From the NCBI GenBank assembly GCA_016987375.1, contig PJRA01000005.1:486233-499659 (forward strand): a stretch of 13,427 bases of DNA, read 5' to 3'. Within the stretch, counting starts at the first letter, position 1; each line of letters begins with the position of its first letter. The position numbers and the translations under genes were made by a program. The notes beneath the pieces were generated by a model. That model was not told the origin of the DNA. It saw only the letters and a program-made list of their open reading frames with translations, and ran no database searches. Origin of the DNA: Brachionus koreanus. Its lineage: Eukaryota; Rotifera; Eurotatoria; Ploima; Brachionidae. This document shows positions 1 to 8,186 of this stretch, piece after piece.

Positions 1-536
1 TATGGACTTGGCTGTAAACCAAAATTGGCATTTCCTAATCTAGTCAGCTTTCTCTATAAAAAGCTTTGTCTATCAGTTTTTCGATATTATCTGGATTTGG
101 TCTATATAAGTGAAAATAAGCTAAATGAACTAGACATAAGACAAAATTTATTAATTAAAAAAGCACTAGGAATCAAGAAATTTTTCAGAATCAGACCTTT
201 GTTAGAAACCTTACAGTTAGAGATGATTGAACAACTAAACACAAAACACAAGATATTCTTTATAAGCAAGTAAAGAATAGCTCAGTATGCTGGAATATCT
301 TGACCTTCCTTCGCCGAAATTATGAAAAGTTTAACTCAGAAAAATACCTCCTTTTGCAAACAACTTAATAATGTGGAGAAAAAGACTCATATTGATGTTT
401 TGGATTATAGTTCGAAGACTTCTGTAGCAATAATTGATCATTTATTTATTGAGGAAAATCGTGGTCTAGTTGATTCAGTGAAATTTATTGTTTGCTAAAT
501 CAGGTTAAATATGGAATTAAGTCTAACCTACTATAA
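1..536 (+). pseudogene. LINE retrotransposon relic, 3' (C-terminal) end of the reverse-transcriptase ORF
   Basis: The frame is open from the left edge (base 1) to a TAA at 271-273. It reads on in frame 3 (261-368), returns to frame 1 (367-498), and then continues in frame 3 (501-536), so at least three frameshifts have broken it. The pieces join into one protein-like string containing LDIRQNLLIKKALGI, RPLLETLQLE and KHKIFFI, then GLVDSVKFI. That order of segments is typical of the region after the reverse-transcriptase domain in jockey/CR1-like LINEs, where the R-Q-N-x-L-I-K-x-x-L-G block recurs. The element enters from outside the window, so only its last ~180 codons are seen. No clear poly(A) tail or target-site duplication follows. 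The family level (LINE) is fairly sure; the clade is not. Confidence 0.65.
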
Positions 537-1016
537 CTTTTTTTTAATTATCAAATGATCTGCTAAAGATAGATTCTTATATATAATTGTGTCTTACTTT
601 AATATATCTTTCTACTAACACTTTTCTCTTAGGTATTAACTCGTCTAGTTTAATTAATAATTGTAAAAAGGACTTTTATTTGATTATAATTTTTTTTTCT
701 TTATATATTTATATCATACTTCATTTTGTCCATGGGACTTAAACTTTAAATAAATAAATTATTTCACTTAGTAACATGTTATTAAATTCGGATAATTACG
801 TTACAATATTTTTTGATTTTATTTTAGAAATTTCACTCAGTAATTTAACAAATTTACGTATTAACATTAACATATTTAATTATTTAAAAACAAAGTACTA
901 TTTCAGCTATTGATTAACCCAATATTCTTTTGATTACTTGAATAGATTTTCAAAATAGAGCTTGCTCTCTAATCATGAAATTTTAAAATTCAAACAAATT
1001 AATCTTGCATAGATGA
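537..1016. other. AT-rich non-coding stretch between two transposon relics
   Basis: I see no supportable coding frame on either strand. The stretch contains one copy of a dispersed repeat (882-955, listed separately). Two similar short blocks start with ATTTCACTYAGTAA at 763 and 829 and may be a weak local duplication. Confidence 0.5.
882..955 (+). repeat. Dispersed repeat, copy A
   Basis: This shares a block of about 52 bases with 11269-11320. It includes TTTCAGCTATT, a diverged middle, and then GATTACTTGAATAGATTT. TTTAAAAACAAA precedes the block in both copies, with a 13-base longer spacer in copy B. Both copies are in the same orientation. No family is recognised. Confidence 0.6.
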
Positions 1017-1317
1017 TGTTGTGTGTTTTGTCTAAAAAACTTAGAACTGGTTCCTCAAAGTCGTGCAAACAAATAAACATTTTTCTGAACAATTAGAAGG
1101 AGTGTATGCTTCACTTCAAGAAAATCCTGCTTTGTTCAATCGAAAGCTTAGTTTGCTTATTCTAGATAACGCTTGATCTAATACAGCTAGAAGAACAATG
1201 GCATAAATAGAAGAGAGGAAAAGGATTGAACTTCTTTCTCATTCAGCATAAACCTAGGAGCTTTCTCCTTCATTAAAATAACTGAGAAGTAACTACCCGC
1301 AAGCTTTTCTTTTATAA
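1017..1317 (+). pseudogene. mariner-like transposase relic (middle/C-terminal part)
   Basis: Frame 3 (1017-1073) reads CVFCLKNLELVPQSRANK. Frame 1 (from about 1063) continues with HFSEQLEGVYASLQ, NPALFNRK, LLILDNA, NTARRT, IEERKRIELLSH and ELSPS. The order matches mariner transposases: the ELLPxGxT segment, the EQL...LQEK.PALVNRK segment, the second catalytic aspartate in HDNARPHTARRT, and the LPHPPYSPDLAPSD block. At least six in-frame stops (first TGA at 1174-1176, then TAA 1204, TAA 1249, TAG 1255, TAA 1279, TAA 1315) and one frameshift show it is dead. The catalytic D of the DNA motif is kept; the third aspartate region has decayed to ELSPS. The 5' half and the inverted ends were not found. 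Confidence 0.75.
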
Positions 1318-1992
1318 AACTAGATTAGATAAAGAAGAGTCTTATTTTTACACCTTTTGTCCACAAAAAAATAAAAATAATTTTTCTTTCTTTACTGCTT
1401 TTGTTAAAAGATGTAATTAAAGGCCAACATAAGTTAAAATTTTTAATGCTGAACCAATTTTCAAAAAAAAAAATAGATTTGTATAAAAGTCATGAAAAAA
1501 AAACTTCAAGCAATTCTGATTTAATGGAAAAAAAATTCAAGAGTTCAATCATGACTTTCAGATGACTCGCAAAGACTTTTTTTACTAGTGTTTAAAATGA
1601 TGCAAATATGCATCTTCATAGACAAAAATTTGAACTTGATGTCACACCTCAATCAAAAATAAAATCGTTAGAAATTAGTTATTTGCAAGTCATAGTCCCA
1701 AACTTTGACCTAACTTGTGACTTTTAAGCAATTGTGATTAAGAAGTTTTCAATTTGTATAACGTACCATTCTCATTCAAATTATAATCACTTTAAAGTAC
1801 TAAAAATTAAAATTAAACCCATTTGAAAGTCAAAATTGTTAGTTTAGTCTTCATAACTGAAATATTTTCAATTTTTTTTTTTCTAATTATTTTAGGCTAA
1901 CAAAAAATAATTGTGTTTTATTAGAAGGTTAACATTTATTTTCAGTTTAAAAAGATTCTTTTCCAATTTTTAAACAGACACATTTTGAATAT
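1318..1992. other. AT-rich non-coding stretch 3' of ric8
   Basis: It is made of homopolymer A/T runs with no coding-like frame on either strand. It lies between the mariner relic and the ric8 poly(A) region. Part of it may be leftover mariner sequence, but I could not match inverted ends. Confidence 0.5.
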
Positions 1993-2038
1993 TTTTATGT
2001 GACTAAAAAAACCGGTTCATCATAACCGGGCATAAAAA
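1993..2038. other. Hairpin just past the ric8 poly(A) signal
   Basis: The inner stem CCGGTT/AACCGG has a 6-base loop. The outer stem TTTTTATG/CATAAAAA encloses it, with an unpaired A-rich side. On the minus strand it begins about 40 nt beyond the ric8 AATAAA, so it would fall near or after the cleavage site. A functional role is not shown; the GC-rich inner stem stands out in this AT-rich background. Confidence 0.4.
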
Positions 2039-2076
2039 TAGAAGAGAGTAAGACAACAACAAAAAATTGTTATTTT

Positions 2077-2082
2077 TTTATT
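2077..2082 (-). promoter_or_regulatory. Poly(A) signal AATAAA for ric8
   Basis: TTTATT on the plus strand is AATAAA on the minus strand, about 100 nt after the ric8 stop codon. It is the first canonical hexamer downstream of the stop. Confidence 0.6.
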
Positions 2083-2182
2083 TAATTTACACTTTAATGA
2101 CACAGAACGGCTTAAAAATCCACGACTTAAAATAAAAAAATCATTTAAAAACATTTTCTATAGTACAATTTGAAAAATTTTG

Positions 2183-4192
2183 CTATTCATCAACATTGTC
2201 TTTTTTGATTGAACTAAGAGATTTATCCATTGGGTTTTCTTGCAGTTCAAGAACATGCTGCAGTTCTACGACTCTACCGTCAGGTCCAATAGTTGCAGGC
2301 TTGATGCCCCCACTAATCCTAGTAAGCTTGTCGATCGCATTGGCCAAATTAACAGCTTCATACTCCTTTTGCTCTTCGGTCAAGCCCTCGAAAATGTCTT
2401 TTTTATTCGCTGGCACATACTTATGGGTTCGCTCATCTAATTTGGCGTTTTCAAGTTCAGCTCTGCCCGTAATGGGATTAATGCACTCCTCTAATTGCTT
2501 AAAGTCTTCGGTGTCAGAGCTGTCCGAGTCGCTGGAATAGGCGGCGCGGTCTCCATGTGAACTAAGCATTAGACCAGCTTCGGCAAGCAGACCAGCCGCA
2601 TTGCCATAGCCAGTGTATTTAACCAGACGGTTGACGCTTTCTTTGCATAAAATGAACAATAATTGAGCAACTAGTCGCTTTATCTGCAAATTGGCATCCG
2701 TCATTAGACGTACAAGACGATTTCTGATATTGGTGCCTGTTTGAGGCAATGCCACTAGGTCTTTTTTGTTCAATGGAGGCAACACTTTTAAACGAGAGTA
2801 ATGTCTTATTATGTTGTTTGATTTGGACATCAAAGACAACAATAACAAAACTGGATACAATTGATCGGCTTGACCATCTGTGGCTCGCATTACATAATTA
2901 GCCACGTGACGATCCATAAACGACAAAATCATAGCCACTGCTTCCATATTTTTGCCTTCAAATTCTAAATCCTCGTCGCTGTTTATTAAAAAATACTTCT
3001 CGTATTCATCACTTTCTTTGCTAGTTTTTTTCGAATCATCCTGTCGCTGTCTCATTCGCTTCGATCTTCTCGATTGTCTTTTTTTGTTGTGGGCTTGACG
3101 TGCATTTGTGTAGTAATTGCTTGTTTGACTAGACGCTACCGATTTAGCACTTGGATAACAAGGGGTCATTAGCTCTTCGTAGCATATACTCGGCATATTT
3201 GTCAATAGATTAATTATATTGCTGTGTAGATTGCTTATTTTGTCTAGATTTAAAGAGTTTGTTGGCTCTAGACGACATGTGATCAAGTCACGCAAAACAG
3301 ACACGAGATGCATTAAATGAGCCTCTTCCTCTTCACTAGTACAGCTTTGATGTGTTTGACTTTGACCGACAAAATTCAAATTAGGCTTGGCTATGTCCAT
3401 GGTCAAATTGTACAATATTTTCAAAATTTCATTCAAGAAATCAATATCGATTTGTTTTAAATAGCAGTAATCAGTGGGCACCGATGTTTGTTCACAATCA
3501 GAACCTTCACTACTTTGTAGTCTTTCTTTCATTACTAGATCAATTATTTCAATTAAATAAGTAATTACTTGCAGTTTTTCTCTTAATTTAGAACGTAGAT
3601 CTTTATTGAAGACAGTTAATAAAAATAGAATTCTCAATTTGAAAATAGTTGAATTAAAATTTGTCTTGGACGATTGGTCATGGGATCTTAGAATGTCGCT
3701 TAGTTGAAATTGTTTCAAAAATATGGTGATTGCCTCGGCCACGTTGTTTTGAGAATAAAAATTTTGTACATACTTGCTGTTGTAGATCAAATTGGACATG
3801 GACTTGAGGGCACAAAGACTTAGCGATTGAGAGCAGCACGGCTCCTCGTTTACGCTCAGACCGGATGTTCTCTGTAGCAGGGCTAGCAAAGAGTCTGTCT
3901 CAAAAATACCGATGTTGAGAGTGTCACGAGCGACAAGCCGGATCATGTCTAGAAAAGTGGTGGCAACCGAGGTTTCTGCTGGTGTCTGTGTGCTCGCCAG
4001 CTTCAAGCATCGCTGCACCAAGTCGGAGAACTTGCTTTTTGCCTGATCGTCGCTCTTGAGCTCGCCAAACGAGAATGTGTTCGAGTTCTGTGAGTTGAAA
4101 TCCTCGACTAGAGCCGCTATGGCTTCAAAATTTTGTCCCTCAATCTCTAAAGCACATAAGTTCTCTATTAAATCATCTAATGTTTGAGGCAT
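2183..4192 (-). CDS. ric8: Ric-8 / synembryn, G-protein alpha-subunit chaperone and exchange factor
   Basis: The CDS encodes 669 residues from ATG 4192-4190 to TAG at 2183-2185. Ric-8 proteins are cytosolic armadillo/HEAT-like proteins that fold nascent G-alpha subunits and catalyse their GDP/GTP exchange without a receptor, acting in asymmetric cell division and synaptic signalling. The family match is in the conserved C-terminal half: VLPPL (470-474), RNRLVRLMT (490-498), the near-invariant VKYTGYGNAAGLLA (524-537), the acidic Ser/Thr stretch YSSDSDSSDTEDF (552-564), INPITGR (571-577) and GLTEEQKEYEA (603-613). The acidic stretch corresponds to the casein-kinase-2 phosphorylated region of vertebrate Ric-8A. 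The N-terminal ~340 residues are leucine-rich helices. The protein is longer than the usual 530-580 aa because of a charged insert at about 346-414, with a basic cluster at 370-384 (KKRQSRRSKRMRQRQ). The frame stays open five codons further 5' from a TTG, but the ATG at 4192 has a good AAA context and starts the conserved-looking MPQTLDDL. No intron interrupts the coding region. Confidence 0.95.
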   Translation of the reverse strand: MPQTLDDLIENLCALEIEGQNFEAIAALVEDFNSQNSNTFSFGELKSDDQAKSKFSDLVQRCLKLASTQTPAETSVATTFLDMIRLVARDTLNIGIFETDSLLALLQRTSGLSVNEEPCCSQSLSLCALKSMSNLIYNSKYVQNFYSQNNVAEAITIFLKQFQLSDILRSHDQSSKTNFNSTIFKLRILFLLTVFNKDLRSKLREKLQVITYLIEIIDLVMKERLQSSEGSDCEQTSVPTDYCYLKQIDIDFLNEILKILYNLTMDIAKPNLNFVGQSQTHQSCTSEEEEAHLMHLVSVLRDLITCRLEPTNSLNLDKISNLHSNIINLLTNMPSICYEELMTPCYPSAKSVASSQTSNYYTNARQAHNKKRQSRRSKRMRQRQDDSKKTSKESDEYEKYFLINSDEDLEFEGKNMEAVAMILSFMDRHVANYVMRATDGQADQLYPVLLLLSLMSKSNNIIRHYSRLKVLPPLNKKDLVALPQTGTNIRNRLVRLMTDANLQIKRLVAQLLFILCKESVNRLVKYTGYGNAAGLLAEAGLMLSSHGDRAAYSSDSDSSDTEDFKQLEECINPITGRAELENAKLDERTHKYVPANKKDIFEGLTEEQKEYEAVNLANAIDKLTRISGGIKPATIGPDGRVVELQHVLELQENPMDKSLSSIKKDNVDE

Positions 4193-4196
4193 TTTA

Positions 4197-4211
4197 TCTA
4201 AAACCAAAAAT
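4197..4211 (-). promoter_or_regulatory. Possible 3' splice acceptor in the ric8 5' UTR
   Basis: Read on the minus strand, TTTTTGGTTTTAG ends at 4198, followed by five bases (ATAAA) and the start codon. This is a plausible acceptor, so the coding region may sit in one exon behind a 5'-UTR intron. The in-frame sequence upstream has no other ATG before a TAA at 4238-4240. An upstream non-coding exon was not identified. Confidence 0.4.
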
Positions 4212-4750
4212 ACTAATGGATTAAAAAGCGTGCATTGTTAAGTTAAGCTTGAATGATGTGAATGCAATCATTTTAATTTAAAACTAAGTGCATTTCTTTT
4301 GACTGCAATTTGCTATCGCTGTATTCAAAGTCTCTCTCACTAATAAATATGAATAATTATTTATATTTTTTTAATAGAATAAAGAAAAAATATTAGAAAT
4401 ATTAGAAGAATAAATAGCTTAGTCAATAAGAAAAAAAAAATTTATTATTATATGAAATGCAAAATTTATTATTATTATTTTTCTTGGATTTTAGTTGAAT
4501 TATAATAATTTGGCCAATTTGTCTTCTTTCTAATCAAATAATACAAATTATTTGAAAATAGGAAAAAAAAATTTTTTTTTTGTTTTGATAAATAATATGT
4601 ATCTGTCATGCTATTCGGTAATAATTGTCAAATATCTTATTTATTTTGCTATTGATCAATAAATAACCCAACTCTATTTACAATTTTTTAGCACTCAGTT
4701 ATATCTATTTTAACTTAGGCATAAAATGCTCTATACGATCCTTTTTCCAG
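4212..4750. other. AT-rich stretch upstream of ric8
   Basis: It holds long A and T runs and ATT/ATTATT simple sequence, with no coding frame I can support. It separates ric8 from the next minus-strand exon and would be expected to contain the ric8 promoter or first non-coding exon. No TATA box or other core element can be singled out against this background. Confidence 0.45.
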
Positions 4751-4756
4751 TTTATT
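4751..4756 (-). promoter_or_regulatory. Distal poly(A) signal AATAAA for the 4850-4956 exon
   Basis: TTTATT on the plus strand lies 94 nt past the TGA of the predicted terminal exon. A nearer copy is at 4788-4793. Confidence 0.4.
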
Positions 4757-4787
4757 TATAGTTCAATTTTTTTTTCAATTATTATCA

Positions 4788-4793
4788 TTTATT
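4788..4793 (-). promoter_or_regulatory. Proximal poly(A) signal AATAAA for the 4850-4956 exon
   Basis: TTTATT on the plus strand gives AATAAA on the minus strand, 57 nt past the TGA at 4850-4852. Its spacing supports reading that exon as terminal, though the hexamer is common in DNA this AT-rich. Confidence 0.4.
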
Positions 4794-4849
4794 TTCATAT
4801 GTATAATAGCTACTGCCTCTTTTTGTATATCTAAAAAAACTCTTGGTAT

Positions 4850-4956
4850 TCAGGCTTCTTTAGTTTCTTTCTTAGCACCCACATAATCTTTAAATTGTTC
4901 TCTCTTACTTTTGCTGCTGTGATCAATTTCGACTTTATACACGCCCGTATCAGATC
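4850..4956 (-). CDS. Probable terminal coding exon of an unidentified gene
   Basis: On the minus strand the frame reads GA-SDTGVYKVEIDHSSKSK, then REQFKDYVGAKKETKEA and a TGA at 4850-4852. It is preceded by a pyrimidine-rich tract and an acceptor TGATCAG ending at 4957. This places the exon in phase 1: one base comes from the previous exon and would complete a Gly if that base is G. An alternative acceptor (CACAATAG) nine bases upstream would put a TGA in frame, which favours the CAG. The base composition is visibly less AT-rich than its surroundings, and the Lys-rich tail looks like a natural C-terminus. The D-x-G-x-Y-x-V pattern resembles the F strand of an I-set immunoglobulin domain, but that is only a resemblance. 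The 5' exons were not found; the Tc1-like element would lie in the upstream intron. I do not recognise the gene. Confidence 0.5.
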
Positions 4957-4991
4957 CTGATCACTATTGTGAAAAAGTTAAGAAAAGACTA

Positions 4992-6198
4992 ATTTTTTTC
5001 ACTGTTTGTTTGGGTTTGAAATTTAATATAATGGGATAGAATTGTAATTTTTTTTCGCCTAAATTCTTTTTTTAACTTGGATCAAAGTTAAAAAAATCTA
5101 AGTTGAAATAACAATCTATTCATTAGTTATTTTAATTAGACAAAAACAAACCAAATTGTTCAGTTGTTTTAATTGTGAAAAAGTAGAGAAACGATTGAAT
5201 AATTCGTTTTCTTTTATTTTTTCAACAATCATTGATTCTTTTTGGCATTGAGTCCACAAAATTCTCAAAAATAATTTTGGCACATTATTAAGAATAATTG
5301 GAACGATTTTCTACATTTAATCCAATTACTTGGCTCCTCTTTTGCAATCTTCTTGTTGAGCCAACTCCACTAGTTTTCATTACAATTCATATTGAACTTT
5401 CGGCTGGTCAATATAAAACTGCTATCTTTTGTTTTTGAAAATAACTAATGTTCCTTTACAATTTCAACATGATAACAAGATGTATTGTCTTGCTTGAAAT
5501 ACAAAGGCCTTGTCTTATCTCAACATATCCATTCTTGAAAGTAACTTATTTCCCAAAAAATAAGCGTAGCGTATATTTATTTGTTAATCAATTGGTAACG
5601 TAAAATGCCACACTGTCAAATAAAGAAAAATTTCCTAGATCACAAATGCTAATACAGAAACAAATTCCAATCTAACCACTCGCTAGCTTTGTTCTCTCAA
5701 TAATACAATCTTTATTATATTTCTCTGACGGTATCCTTCTTATCTGAATTCATTTTTTTCTATTGTCTGCTTCAATGTTCATTTCAAGACTGAACATTGT
5801 ATGTCTTCACATTGATGCAAAATTATTTCTAGTTTTTTATTTAGATTTTAGGAGTGATGGATTTTTGAACCTAATATGACTAAAACTGACTAATTAACAA
5901 TCAATTTTCTCAGTTGAAATATTAGGCCTTCCAGAATTTGCTTGATTTTTTCGATCAATAATAGTTTTAATTCATGATTTGGATTGATTAAGAAAACTAC
6001 TGATTTTCGAACATGGTTTTCCATTTTGCCGAAGAACAACAGCTCTTGTTTCATCCTATTTGCTAATTGGACTAAGTAAAGGAATTTCAATGAGCATTCT
6101 GGCTTCAAAATGTATTTAACTTGTTCAAGAAATAAATTATGAGGACCATATAATAATCATTTGCAAACAATTCAAACCCAAATATCAGTAAAAAAACT
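4992..6198 (-). mobile_element. Tc1-like DNA transposon relic with degenerate inverted ends
   Basis: The broken transposase (5222-6097) is bracketed by an inverted repeat. The left end from 4992 reads ATTTTTTTCACTG and then TTTGGGTTTGAA by 5018. The right end read inward from 6198 is AGTTTTTTTACTG, then TTTGGGTTTGAA. TA dinucleotides abut both ends (4990-4991 and 6199-6200), as expected for the TA target duplication of Tc1/mariner elements. The length, about 1.2 kb, fits the family. The exact termini are uncertain because the ends are AT-rich and diverged. Confidence 0.6.
5222..6097 (-). pseudogene. Tc1-like transposase, nearly full length but broken
   Basis: From an ATG at 6095-6097 one frame reads LLSPIS, AVVLRQNGKPCSKISSFL (helix-turn-helix region) and NSGRPNISTEKID (the GRPR-type motif). 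Further on it reads EKYNKDCIIERTKL, then CISICDLGNFSLFD, matching the VWGCIS...G.L.F.G segment. A shift of frame near 5490 gives DNTSCYHVEIVKEH (second catalytic Asp) and NENxWSWLNKKIAKEEPSN (the NPIEN.W..LK block with the catalytic acid). A shift back gives VDSMPKRIND and a TGA at 5222-5224, the usual S-M-P-x-R C-terminus. The span of about 292 codons approaches the usual 330-345. There are many in-frame stops (TAG 6056-6058, TAA 5894-5896 and others) plus two frameshifts, so it is not functional. Confidence 0.85.
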
Positions 6199-6691
6199 TA
6201 TATTCGCAAGGAAACCTCAAGAGTGTGGAAAGGTATTTAACAAGTGCAGAAAAAATAAAAATAAAATTTTAGAAATAAATCACAAAATTTTTGATCAATT
6301 CGACTGAATTTTCTATAAAAAAAATCTAAAAAAAATGTTTTTTTCAAAGATTTTTTTTAATTAATAAAAATTATTTTTAAAAAGTTTGACTGATTTTTAA
6401 ATGTTTGCTTTTGTTAAAGTTTCTTTACCATCAGCTTTCCAAATTGATTTTGCATTTTATTAATAAGAAAATAAGCCTCTACATCCATTTAAACTTGAAA
6501 TCAACTTTTAAAAATAAAAATTTTTTTTCTAGTTTGCAATTAAATTATTTATAAGAATTTTTAAAGCCATTTTTAGGCTATTTTCTTTTTGTTAAATAAG
6601 TCTTGTGTCGGGGGCAGTTGGGCGACTTATCCTTAGTTGATTTGAGAGCCCAAATAAAAGAAAACTAAATTGTTGAGATAAACTTTTATTT
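6199..6691. other. AT-rich stretch between two transposons, with a GC-rich patch
   Basis: There is no supportable gene. It contains long A/T runs (6315-6380) and one GC-rich patch at 6606-6632 containing GGGGGCAGTTGGGCGAC, which is listed among the findings. Confidence 0.5.
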
Positions 6692-6717
6692 GCAAAATGA
6701 AAATAATTTTACATTTT

Positions 6718-6761
<44 letters not shown>

Positions 6762-7127
6762 TTAAATTAAATTTAATCCTAAGCAGCGGTTTAAAACCCT
6801 GCTTTTACAGCCTTCGTCCTTTTTTTCCTTGGCCATAATTCCATGAATAATTTCTAAATTTTTGAAATTTTTTAATTAAATTCTCTTGCAGAATACACAT
6901 TATGCATAATTTCCAGTACACATAAATATTGTTCGAATGAAACAGAGTAATTCATCTATTCAATTTTTGAAAGAATTGATTTGATTAAATGTTCATATTT
7001 GTGCATTTTTTCAGAAAACTAAAAAAATTCTCTCAAATTATTTGATAAACAAAAAAAAATTAAAAAACTCCTTAAAAAATGCACAAAAATCTAAAAATAT
7101 AAAAATGTAAAATTATTTTCATTTTGC
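6692..7127. mobile_element. Non-autonomous DNA element with 28-bp perfect terminal inverted repeats
   Basis: Bases 6692-6719 and 7100-7127 are perfect reverse complements over 28 bp, starting GCAAAATGAAAATAA. The element is flanked directly by 11-base repeats that match at 10 positions: AACTTTTATTT at 6681-6691 and CACTTTTATTT at 7128-7138. A target duplication of 9-11 bp with inverted ends fits Mutator-like MITEs. The flanks are low in complexity, so the superfamily call is weak even though the inverted repeat is certain. There is no coding content. A second, inner inverted repeat (TTTGTGCATTTTTT at 6998-7011 with its complement near 7074-7089) adds foldback structure. Confidence 0.65.
6718..6761 (+). 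repeat. (TAG)14 microsatellite
   Basis: There are fourteen uninterrupted TAG units followed by TA. It begins at the inner edge of the left inverted repeat of the 6692-7127 element (its last two bases are the first two of the tract) and has no counterpart at the right end. It therefore expanded after the element formed. Confidence 0.95.
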
Positions 7128-7701
7128 CACTTTTATTTTTTCTGTCTAATAAATGAAAAATTATGACTAGAACACTGTAATTGTTGAAACAAATAAAATA
7201 ATAAATGTTATATTAAATTTTGGTTATAACAGAATCGTAGTTTTATAAATTAAAAAAAAAAATAAAAAATAAAAAAAAAAATTTTTCTTATATCAAACTC
7301 ATAAGGAGGTCAAACCAAATGTGCTAAAATTTTAAAACCAAAACAGTAATATTCTAGAGATCCGAAAAATGCTGACTAAAATTTACATATATTTTTTAGG
7401 AATAACATAAAATAAATAAATAAATAATAACAGCGAAAAGCAGTTGCACATATTATTACATGTGTATTTTAGATTTTTTTTCTCATGAATCTATGCTACT
7501 AATACAAAAAAAAAAGTCACCTATCGATTTCTTAGTTGAAAAAAATATTCTTAAGAATAAATATATTGAATCTAAAATATCTTACAAATGTTTGAAAATA
7601 ATTAGTTTGTTTTTAATTTCTAATTGATAAAGTTGACATCAAAACGAGATTAAGACATTTTTTTATCCTTAAAATGATTTTTTTAGTCTTTAACATCATC
7701 T
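7128..7701. other. AT-rich non-coding stretch 3' of the 7702-8414 gene
   Basis: It contains A-rich runs (7249-7281) and a short AAAT repeat (7409-7426). The hexamer GATAAA on the minus strand (7662-7667) is a weak poly(A) signal candidate about 40 nt after the TAA at 7702. No other gene evidence was seen. Confidence 0.45.
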
Positions 7702-7813
7702 TTAATCATAGTGAAAACACTTGATTAGAAAAGGAGAGCTTGAGCTTCCATCCAAAAACGAACAAATGAAAATAGCTTTTTCCATTTTCATTTTATTTGG
7801 ACTTTTTTTAATT
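7702..7813 (-). CDS. Probable terminal coding exon of an unidentified gene (exon n)
   Basis: Read on the minus strand, a strong acceptor (TTTTTTTGCTTTTTTACTATAG, ending at 7814) precedes 112 nt. The first base completes the codon opened by the AG at the end of the 8187-8414 exon, giving Arg. Then come 36 codons, IKKSPNKMKMEKAIFI followed by CSFLDGSSSSPFLIKCFHYD, and a TAA at 7702-7704. Phase, donor and acceptor agree with the upstream exon without any forcing, which is the main support. Its protein function is not recognised. An alternative is a chance open frame beside a pyrimidine tract. Confidence 0.45.
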
Positions 7814-8186
7814 CTATAGTAAAAAAGCAAAAAAATTAATAAAAAAAATTGAATTTTTGTGTTATCTACGAAAATATAATCAAGCTCAACTATACTAGGA
7901 TCTTATAGACATAAAACAATAGGGTTTAATAATTATTGATTTTTAGAATATAGAAAACACATAGCAAATAAATTGTTTAGCAGCTTTTTATAAATAAATT
8001 CTACGTGCTACTATTCAGCTTTAATAAATTTTCATTTAACTAAAATAAACATTATTTTAACTGTTAATCAAAAATTCATTTGAAACAGAAAAAAATTCAA
8101 AAAAAAAAGAAGTCAATGGATTGTAGGAATTCCACTAAAAATCGTTTAATCGTTTTAAGAAAATTTAGATCTGATGTGTGACATAC

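Noticed and set aside
2196..2540. Open frames on the plus strand inside ric8
   Set aside because: They are antisense shadows of the conserved Ric-8 C-terminal coding sequence and show no motif of their own.
4960..5195. Direct repeat ATTGTGAAAAAGT at about 4967 and 5172, and a nearby AT hairpin at 5067-5098
   Set aside because: The matches are short and low in complexity; the hairpin is mostly T/A runs. They may be subterminal Tc1 sequence but are not informative alone.
5890..6108. 72-codon minus-strand frame
   Set aside because: It is an out-of-phase shadow of the Tc1-like transposase N-terminus. The adjacent frame carries the recognisable helix-turn-helix and SGRP motifs.
7300..7600. Possible upstream exon for the 4850-4956 gene ending at a TAG|GTGAC donor near 7520
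   Set aside because: The phase fits, but the coding stretch is short and low in complexity, and the acceptor is poor.
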